NCBI GenBank assembly: GCA_964471945.1
Contig: CAYYIJ010000104.1
Coordinates: 1-6,960 of the forward strand
DNA: 6,960 bases
From: JASEHD01 sp964471945
Lineage (GTDB): Bacteria > Bacteroidota > Ignavibacteria > UBA10030 > SZUA-254
Reading direction: 5' to 3'
Below the pieces are notes generated by a model. It was not told the origin of the DNA and made no database searches. It worked only from the letters and a program-made list of their open reading frames with translations. Positions 1 to 5,355 of the stretch are shown in pieces (position 1 is the stretch's first letter; each line of letters begins with the position of its first letter). The position numbers and the translations under genes are program-made.

Positions 1-1
1 T

Positions 2-2113
2 TCAAATCATTTTCGCATGTTTTTCTCCTCTCTTGGGGAAGTTGCTCAAGTCGGGTGGTCGACTGCACCGTTATACTTTTTGTCGTACTACGGCTTGATT
101 ATCTCGATTCTTTCTATAGGCACGGTTATCTTATTTACAAGATTTAACGATCCATCGGCAAGAATCTTTTTCATCTTCACTCAATGTTTCGGTGTGGGTA
201 TGATCGGAGGCGGACTCGCATTCAATCTGATCGGTTTAATTGGATGGTTATTTTTCGGTGTTGCAATGACATTTCTTGGACCAATTCTAATTCACTTCTT
301 TCTATTGTTCCCTAAACGGCATCGTATAATTGAACAGTTTCCAAAACTTCCGAGAATCCTATACATTGTTACTATACCAATATCATGCTTCGGTATATTT
401 ACGCCGATTATTTGGTTTAGCTATCATACGAAAGATGTTGAAGCGGTTGCCTGGATCTCTTTCGGCATTTGTGTGGTTTGGATGAGCATCAATCTGATTG
501 CATCAGTTGTCATTGCAACAACCAGATTATATAGTAAGAGTGAGCCGTCTAGCCAAAAATCCCTCCGTTGGATATTGATAAGTATGTTTATTGGCATCGT
601 GCCACATATTGTTTTCGGATTGATTCCCTGGCTTACGTGGTATTTGCAAAAAACGAATCCATATGTTTTTCATTTTCTCCTTGGTTCAGGAGCATTTGTT
701 TTTGTAGGTACTACGACACTTGCTGTTCTGAGGTATCGTATGTGGGACATAGAACCGATCATCAAGAGAGGTTTGCTCTATCTAATCCTTACTATTCTTG
801 TTGTTGGTTTATATTTAGCAGTGATATTTTTTATCGAGTTTATTGGATCAGAACATGTACTAGAAATTCATGTAATTGCAGTGATCGGGTCGGCAATTAT
901 TTTCCTTCCTATTCGCGATTTATTACAACACCGGATTGATCATCTTTTCCATCGTGAGCCATACAATTCGACTGAGGTTGTTGCAAATTTCGAGAGGGCA
1001 ACGGTCGGCATCTATCATGAAGAAAGACTACATGAAGTTATTTTCAATTTCCTCGATTCGATTTTCCACTTTACATCCTTTACTTGTTTGAAACGCGTGG
1101 ATGATAATTTGTATAGCTCCTCGCACCATATGGGGCATAGTGAAGATATTGAAATCATATCGATAGCTGTCGCAAAGGAGCTTCAAGCTCGATTGGAACG
1201 AGGAAAGCCGTTTAGTATTTTTGAGCTTAAGGAAGGTATTAATGGTTTGAATCAACCTGATGCAGAACTGATACTCCCGCGTGTTTATCTTAATTCGATA
1301 GGCGGATTCTTCGTTTGTGGAAGGAAACGATCAGAAAAGGTCTATACTCAGCAAGATGTTCAACTTCTTAGTGTACTTACTAACCGAGCAGCAGCACTTT
1401 TCCATGTTGCCGAGATGTATGAAAAAGCGGAGCGTGCTGGTCAGGAATTCTCGCGTCGACTTATTATTTCGCAAGAGAATGAACGAAAGCGTGTAGCAGG
1501 TGAATTGCACGACGGATTAGGGCAAGATTTGATGGTCATAGTTAATAGAGCACAATTGGGACTGAAGGTGGCTGATGTTGATGCAATGAGGAATCAGTTA
1601 TCCGAAATTACTCAGACTGCTTCACATGCTATCGATAACGTTAGGGAGATCGCATACGATCTCAGTCCATATCATCTCGAGCAGCTCGGATTGATGGAAT
1701 GTATTAAAAGTATGATTGAAAAAATAGAAGGATCCACCAATATCGTTTTCTCATGTGATCTAACATCTCTTAGTGTTATAAAAGATAGAGAGATTGCCAT
1801 ATCTTTATATCGGATTGTCCAAGAATCTATTAATAATATATTAAAACATTCGGGTGCGTCAGAAGCATCTCTCGATACAGTTGTGAATGACGGCAAGCTA
1901 ATATTGACTGTACGTGATAATGGAAGAGGTTTTGACAATTCCTCGGACTCGGTTGTTTCAGGTACAAGGAAAGGATTTGGATTGGTGAGTTTATCGGAGC
2001 GTGTTAAATTAATAAACGGTTCTTTTACGATCACTTCTTCAGAGGGTGAGGGGACAACACTTGTTATTGAAGTTCCATATTCCGGAACACTAAATAATTT
2101 TCAGGAGATATAA
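2..2113 (+). CDS. Membrane sensor histidine kinase, HisKA_3/NarL-partner type (5' end open)
   Basis: Senses an unknown signal at the membrane and phosphorylates a response regulator, most likely the one encoded 3 bp downstream. Residues are numbered from the ATG at 17. About 20-300 hold several hydrophobic segments (for example 21-40, 68-98, 113-134, 144-168, 218-237, 253-275, 284-298), followed by the linker WDIEPIIKRGLLY (243-255) seen in this kinase class. About 330-465 look like a GAF domain. The HisKA_3 dimerisation/phosphoacceptor segment includes ENERKRVAGELHDGLGQDL, with His498 as the phosphorylated residue. The HATPase_c domain has the N box with Asn607, G1 box DNGRGF (634-639) and G2 box GFGLVSL (653-659). 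The frame is open upstream of ATG 17 to the window edge, and no ribosome binding site is visible in the 16 bases before it. The true start, and perhaps an N-terminal sensory domain, may therefore lie outside. Class is certain; the signal is unknown. Confidence 0.93.
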   Translation, partial: SNHFRMFFSSLGEVAQVGWSTAPLYFLSYYGLIISILSIGTVILFTRFNDPSARIFFIFTQCFGVGMIGGGLAFNLIGLIGWLFFGVAMTFLGPILIHFFLLFPKRHRIIEQFPKLPRILYIVTIPISCFGIFTPIIWFSYHTKDVEAVAWISFGICVVWMSINLIASVVIATTRLYSKSEPSSQKSLRWILISMFIGIVPHIVFGLIPWLTWYLQKTNPYVFHFLLGSGAFVFVGTTTLAVLRYRMWDIEPIIKRGLLYLILTILVVGLYLAVIFFIEFIGSEHVLEIHVIAVIGSAIIFLPIRDLLQHRIDHLFHREPYNSTEVVANFERATVGIYHEERLHEVIFNFLDSIFHFTSFTCLKRVDDNLYSSSHHMGHSEDIEIISIAVAKELQARLERGKPFSIFELKEGINGLNQPDAELILPRVYLNSIGGFFVCGRKRSEKVYTQQDVQLLSVLTNRAAALFHVAEMYEKAERAGQEFSRRLIISQENERKRVAGELHDGLGQDLMVIVNRAQLGLKVADVDAMRNQLSEITQTASHAIDNVREIAYDLSPYHLEQLGLMECIKSMIEKIEGSTNIVFSCDLTSLSVIKDREIAISLYRIVQESINNILKHSGASEASLDTVVNDGKLILTVRDNGRGFDNSSDSVVSGTRKGFGLVSLSERVKLINGSFTITSSEGEGTTLVIEVPYSGTLNNFQEI

Positions 2114-2116
2114 CGC

Positions 2117-2776
2117 ATGGTGGACAACGTTAAAATTAGAATTCTTATCGCCGATGACCATCCCGTGTTCCGCAAAGGACTGGTCGATATAATATCTACC
2201 GATAATCGATTTTTGGTTGTAGGGGAGACGGGAGATGGTGCGCAGGTTATAAAACTCGTTAATGAAGTAACGCCAACGGTTCTTCTGCTCGATTTAAATA
2301 TGCCCGGCTCCAATGGTTTGGATATTGCAGAGTCTATGCGTGATTTAAACATTGACACCAAAATTATAGTTCTTACCATGCACAAAGAAGAAGCTGTGTT
2401 CAATAGGGCAATGGACCTTGGTGTACGAGGATATGTATTAAAGGAATCTGCTGTTAACGATATTTTAGAAAGTATCAAGGCAGTTGTGAACGATAAATAC
2501 TATATCAGTCCGATGATCTCTAAATTTTTAATCAACAGGAAAAACAAATCAGAAGCCGTTCTTCTCGAGAATCCCGGTCTTAAAGAACTTACACTTAGTG
2601 AAAGCAAGATTCTCAAATTAATCTCTGAAAATAAAACGAGTAAAGAAATAGCAGATATTATGTTCATTAGTATTCGTACTGTTGAAAACCATCGGATGAA
2701 TATCTGCAATAAACTAAGACTGCACGGCAGCAACGCCCTGCTAAAGTTTGCTATAGAAAATAAGTCATACCTGTAA
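2117..2776 (+). CDS. NarL/FixJ-family response regulator (REC + LuxR-type HTH)
   Basis: DNA-binding transcription regulator, 219 residues, the usual length for this family. The receiver domain spans about 8-125, with acidic pocket Asp13/Asp14, phosphoacceptor Asp59 in LLLDLNMPGSNG, conserved Thr87 and Lys109 (GYVLKES). The C-terminal LuxR/GerE-type helix-turn-helix spans about 156-215 and contains LTLSESKILKLI, then TSKEIAD and the recognition helix SIRTVENHRMNI. The start is supported by an AGGAG at 2103-2107, nine bases upstream, inside the 3' end of the kinase gene. The two genes are 3 bp apart and probably translationally coupled, so the kinase is the natural phosphodonor. All phosphorylation residues are present, so it should be active. 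The targets are not known; the heptamer cluster at 3015-3060 is one candidate. Confidence 0.95.
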   Translation: MVDNVKIRILIADDHPVFRKGLVDIISTDNRFLVVGETGDGAQVIKLVNEVTPTVLLLDLNMPGSNGLDIAESMRDLNIDTKIIVLTMHKEEAVFNRAMDLGVRGYVLKESAVNDILESIKAVVNDKYYISPMISKFLINRKNKSEAVLLENPGLKELTLSESKILKLISENKTSKEIADIMFISIRTVENHRMNICNKLRLHGSNALLKFAIENKSYL

Positions 2777-2822
2777 CTCCTTCACACGTCATTGCGAGGG
2801 ATTGATTATTAAATTCTTTATT

Positions 2823-2907
2823 GTCACTCCCGCGTGTTTTAAGCGGGAGTCCAGTTCCCAGATTTTATCATAATTCTGGATTCCCGATAAAAGCATTCGG
2901 GAATGAC
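2823..2907. repeat. Inner palindromic repeat (two hairpins within an overall imperfect palindrome)
   Basis: The ends GTCACTCCCG (2823-2832) and CGGGAATGAC (2898-2907) are inverted repeats matching at 9 of 10 positions. Each half also folds by itself: ACTCCCGC (2826-2833) pairs with GCGGGAGT (2843-2850) around a 9-base loop, and ATTCCCGA (2880-2887) pairs with TCGGGAAT (2897-2904) around another 9-base loop. GGAGTCCAG (2846-2854) also matches the complement of CTGGATTCC (2876-2884) at 8 of 9. The result is an 85-bp cloverleaf-capable element of the gtcattcccg...cgggaatgac kind, common between genes in many bacteria (recalled, not searched). It sits exactly midway in the 133-bp segment that interrupts the outer repeat. 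Confidence 0.75.
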
Positions 2908-2919
2908 ATCGCTTTTTTT
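2823..2919 (+). terminator. Possible transcription terminator after the kinase/regulator operon
   Basis: The inner palindrome ends at 2907, and a run of seven T (2913-2919) begins five bases later. It lies about 50 bp past the stop codon of the response regulator gene, before the next promoter, where a terminator is expected. The distance between stem and T-run is longer than in a canonical intrinsic terminator. The element may be a repeat that only incidentally stops transcription. Confidence 0.35.
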
Positions 2920-3014
2920 ACTATTTGATCAGTCACGAAGCAATCCGACCCTTCAAATTTTATTATTATGTCAGATTGCTTCGTCACTTCGTTTCTCGCA
3001 ATGACCATTCTTTA

Positions 3015-3060
3015 AAATAAGTACTCCTACCTACCCATAATTGAGTAATCCTACTTATTT
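3015..3060 (+). promoter_or_regulatory. Candidate operator: cluster of NarL-like heptamers and a 9-bp inverted repeat
   Basis: AAATAAGTA (3015-3023) is an exact inverted repeat of TACTTATTT (3052-3060), with 28 bases between. An 11-base direct repeat also occurs at 3020-3030 and 3044-3054 (AGTACTCCTAC and AGTAATCCTAC, one mismatch). Against the known E. coli NarL heptamer TACYYMT, exact matches lie at 3022-3028, 3032-3038 and 3052-3058 on the + strand and at 3017-3023 on the - strand. The cluster abuts a predicted -35 element, a position typical of an activator site. Binding by the regulator encoded at 2117-2776 is an inference; its specificity need not match that of E. coli NarL, and the sites lack the classic 7-2-7 spacing. 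Confidence 0.4.
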
Positions 3061-3086
3061 ACTATCAGTCTCCTTTCCACTATAAT
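3058..3086 (+). promoter_or_regulatory. Sigma70-like promoter for the receiver-only gene
   Basis: A perfect TATAAT (3081-3086) lies 17 bases after TTTACT (3058-3063), a 4 of 6 match to TTGACA. Transcription would start near 3093 and give a leader of about 30 bases before the gene at 3124. The weak -35 beside an operator-like cluster would fit an activator-dependent promoter. Caveat: Bacteroidota often use a different promoter consensus, and chance TATAAT words are common in AT-rich gaps. Confidence 0.4.
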
Positions 3087-3123
3087 AATCTTAATTCCAA
3101 ACAGATTATAAGAAAGACAATTG

Positions 3124-3495
3124 ATGATGACCGTTATGATCGTCGACGATAATGCTTCAATAAGAGATATGATTAGAACTATGTTGATGACAAAAGTAGA
3201 TTCGTTTTGTGAGTGCAGTGATGGAAGCGAAGCATTAGAAACATACACATTACATAAACCCGACTGGGTCCTCATGGACATCAAGATGGAAAAAATGGAT
3301 GGTTTTCAGGCAACTGAGGAGATTATATCCAAGTATCCTGATGCGAAAATCGTGATGGTAACGCAATATGATGAGCCCCGATGGCGGAAGCGGGCAATCG
3401 AGGTTGGCGCTTGCGAATTCGTCCTCAAAGAAAAATTGTTCGACATAGAACGGATTCTCAACACACTGACAAATTTAGATCACTATCAAGTATAG
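3124..3495 (+). CDS. Stand-alone response regulator receiver domain protein (CheY-like)
   Basis: A 123-residue protein made only of a REC domain, with no output domain. Numbered from the ATG at 3124, the acidic pocket is Asp8/Asp9 (MIVDDN), the phosphoacceptor is Asp52 (VLMDIKMEKMDG), the switch threonine is Thr80 (MVTQYD) and the conserved lysine is Lys102 (FVLKEKL). All catalytic positions are present, so it should accept phosphate. Its later half (AIEVGACEFVLKE) resembles NarL-class receivers rather than chemotaxis CheY. The start is uncertain: TTG 3121, ATG 3124 and ATG 3127 are consecutive in-frame codons, and only a weak purine stretch (AAGAAAG) precedes them. It has its own putative promoter and lies 55 bp before an exported-protein gene. 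It could serve as a phosphate sink, as a partner for another protein, or as a second target of the nearby kinase; the sequence does not decide. Confidence 0.9.
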   Translation: MMTVMIVDDNASIRDMIRTMLMTKVDSFCECSDGSEALETYTLHKPDWVLMDIKMEKMDGFQATEEIISKYPDAKIVMVTQYDEPRWRKRAIEVGACEFVLKEKLFDIERILNTLTNLDHYQV

Positions 3496-3550
3496 GCACC
3501 CAAATAAATTTAAAATCACTAAACTTTCACAACTATCAAAGGATAATTAT

Positions 3551-5308
3551 ATGAAACACATTTTCTTTTTTCTCGGCTGTCTTATGATGTTCTTGACGAC
3601 GGCGCTGACCCAGACGGAGGAATGGCGAATTCCCGGTTATTGGTTTGCCCGAGCAAGGGGAGATAATAATAGCATTTATCTCGGTAAATCAACCGGGGGA
3701 AAAAAATTTATGAAGGTTCTTTCCAATGGTACAATCGCATGGCAGATGGAAACATCATTCTATCCAACTCAATTCTACTACATCAACGGGAACATATATT
3801 TCCTTTTCAGGGATGATGCGACACACGATAGCATTGTTTGTTACAGCAGTTTGGGCAACCGCCGCTGGGGAATCCGTTACCAAAACGAACAATCTTATGA
3901 TATTCAAGCTACAACAGATCAGAGTGGAAACCTGTATGTTTTCTCCTATGGATCTCCCAACTCCATATTGAAATATGACGCTTCAGGATCGATCACCGCT
4001 CAGCTTTTAATACCTGCGTTACCCGTAATCACAGGTACATTAGAATGGCCATATTATGACGCCCCATTCATCGATGCTGCGGGCAACCTTTGTCTTGTTG
4101 TTAACTTTGTAATGATAAATCCTCCGCAATCTATAGAGTACCGCGAAAAAAGAGATCATTATTACTATCTCCTGCGATTTAATTCATCGGGCGCACTATT
4201 ATCAACCACAAAGCCATGGGTGAAACTATACCATGAAACGACTCAATATGAGAAACACAGCACCCGTAACGCAAGTTATGTTGTGATAGAGACTCAAGAA
4301 AATCCCGATAATTATTTTTACCCTTATGAAGTAGTTGGGGGTAAAATGATTTACACTTCATTTAATGGATGGCAACAAAATATAGAAAAGAGATCTGGTA
4401 CCTGGAAGGTAACAATAACAGATTTTTCAGAGTGGAGAATAATGCTCGTGGATGGTGTAGGAGGGAAAGCAAAAATGTTTAAGTACAAGGGAAAAGGGAT
4501 GAATGTCTGCCAAACTACACCAAGGGAAAAGGTGAAAGACGACTACAGGGTAAATTTTCTGGGTGATTTCAAGCTGGCAACAAGTGGTGTAGCGTACCTG
4601 AGTGGTACTATAGCAAATGGGAAAAGTACTTGCGGTGTCAACGGTTTACCACCGTTGGAAAGTTGGCAGGTATTAATGAAACTCGATTTAACGAAGTTAA
4701 AACCCGTCTGGGTAAAATCTGCAGTCGATCAACCATATTTACAAGGAACCTTATCGAATGGTCAGGCGTTAGCGCGGAGTTCAAATACCAGTTTATTGGT
4801 ATACAATCCAGACGGCAGTTTGGCATCACGAATGCTATATTTTGATGACTCAATCCAAGATGTGTATTCCGATCTTAACACTGAGGATGGATATGTATAC
4901 ATGAGGATGTGGGGGGGAACGGGATTCTATCTTGCAAAATATGCCTTACCTACGTTAGAAGCTATACCAGGGACCGCTGCCAATCCGTACGTTGAGGATC
5001 AACCGAACCATTACAGGCTCGCACAGAACTACCCCAATCCGTTCAATCCAACCACAACGATTGAATTCGAGCTGAAGGAATTGTCCACGGTTACATTGAA
5101 AGTCTATAACACACTCGGTCAGGAAGTTGCAACACTCTTCGATCATGAAGCGATGGATGAAGGTGTGCAAAGTGCGGACTTCAATGCGAGCCAATTATCG
5201 AGCGGCGTCTATTTTTACAGACTGATGGCTCAAACTATTGTGAATGAAGACGAAGGAATATCAGGCGAGACCTTCACCAACGTTAAGAAGATGCTGCTTT
5301 TAAAATGA
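3551..5308 (+). CDS. Secreted beta-propeller-like protein with T9SS type A sorting domain
   Basis: Exported protein of 585 residues. Residues 1-20 form a signal peptide (MKHIF, a hydrophobic core, then probable cleavage near TALT/Q). Residues about 40-220 contain recurring short strand motifs such as GNIYFLF, DQSGNLYVF, ILKYDASG, DAAGNLCLV and LLRFNSSG, typical of PQQ/SBBP/NHL-style beta-propellers; similar motifs return at 345-465 (GVAYLSG, LLVYNPDGSL). Residues about 225-340 fit no repeat that I recognise. The C-terminus, about 488-585, is a T9SS sorting domain: YRLAQNYPNPFNPTTTIEF, VTLKVYNTLGQEVATL, SGVYFYRL and terminal KKMLLLK. T9SS cargo crosses the outer membrane and has this domain removed. 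The start is supported by AAAGGA at 3538-3543, seven bases upstream. No catalytic motif is visible, so the substrate or ligand is unknown. Confidence 0.9.
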   Translation: MKHIFFFLGCLMMFLTTALTQTEEWRIPGYWFARARGDNNSIYLGKSTGGKKFMKVLSNGTIAWQMETSFYPTQFYYINGNIYFLFRDDATHDSIVCYSSLGNRRWGIRYQNEQSYDIQATTDQSGNLYVFSYGSPNSILKYDASGSITAQLLIPALPVITGTLEWPYYDAPFIDAAGNLCLVVNFVMINPPQSIEYREKRDHYYYLLRFNSSGALLSTTKPWVKLYHETTQYEKHSTRNASYVVIETQENPDNYFYPYEVVGGKMIYTSFNGWQQNIEKRSGTWKVTITDFSEWRIMLVDGVGGKAKMFKYKGKGMNVCQTTPREKVKDDYRVNFLGDFKLATSGVAYLSGTIANGKSTCGVNGLPPLESWQVLMKLDLTKLKPVWVKSAVDQPYLQGTLSNGQALARSSNTSLLVYNPDGSLASRMLYFDDSIQDVYSDLNTEDGYVYMRMWGGTGFYLAKYALPTLEAIPGTAANPYVEDQPNHYRLAQNYPNPFNPTTTIEFELKELSTVTLKVYNTLGQEVATLFDHEAMDEGVQSADFNASQLSSGVYFYRLMAQTIVNEDEGISGETFTNVKKMLLLK

Positions 5309-5345
5309 ATAAAGAAAATTAGTAATCTCACACAAAAATAATAAT

Positions 5346-5349
5346 GGAG
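5346..5349 (+). promoter_or_regulatory. Ribosome binding site deciding the start of the repeat protein
   Basis: GGAG lies six bases before the ATG at 5356. An alternative in-frame ATG at 5344 overlaps this site and has no purine-rich site before it. Starting at 5356 also gives a standard signal peptide (Met-Lys-Asn, then hydrophobic residues), so 5356 is preferred. Confidence 0.75.
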
Positions 5350-5355
5350 TTTCCC

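Larger units (their letters stand above)
2788..3005. repeat. Outer palindromic repeat with 11-bp terminal inverted repeats, interrupted in its left arm
   Basis: GTCATTGCGAG at 2788-2798 is the exact reverse complement of CTCGCAATGAC at 2995-3005. Inside, 2932-2948 pairs with 2971-2987 at 15 of 17 positions (GTCACGAAGCAATCCGA against TCAGATTGCTTCGTCAC), with a 22-base loop. In the right arm the two blocks are 7 bases apart; in the left arm they are 133 bases apart, and that extra sequence contains a second palindrome. The simplest reading is a MITE- or REP-like interspersed palindrome whose left arm was split by another repeat. From memory, similar words (gtcattgcgag, gaagcaatc) recur in intergenic repeats of many bacterial genomes; this was not searched. 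No clear target-site duplication is seen and no protein is encoded. Confidence 0.75.

Noticed and set aside
1028..2478. Minus-strand open frames inside the kinase and regulator genes (for example 1672-2034 and 2101-2478)
   Set aside because: They lie opposite clearly conserved coding sequence, show no domain motifs and have no gene-like context.
2788..3005. CRISPR array, tRNA or structured RNA in the intergenic region
   Set aside because: There are no regularly spaced direct repeats and no cloverleaf with conserved tRNA positions; the structure is explained by nested inverted repeats.
3051..3284. Minus-strand open frame covering the promoter region and the start of the receiver gene
   Set aside because: It overlaps a well-supported REC domain gene on the other strand, and its translation shows no recognisable family.
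4911..4917. Run of seven G in the cargo gene as a phase-variation switch
   Set aside because: The frame continues intact through it to a full sorting domain, and a single short run in mid-gene is weak evidence of slippage control.
4630..5194. Short overlapping frames on both strands within the T9SS cargo gene
   Set aside because: The + strand frame 3551-5308 explains the region fully, from signal peptide to sorting domain.
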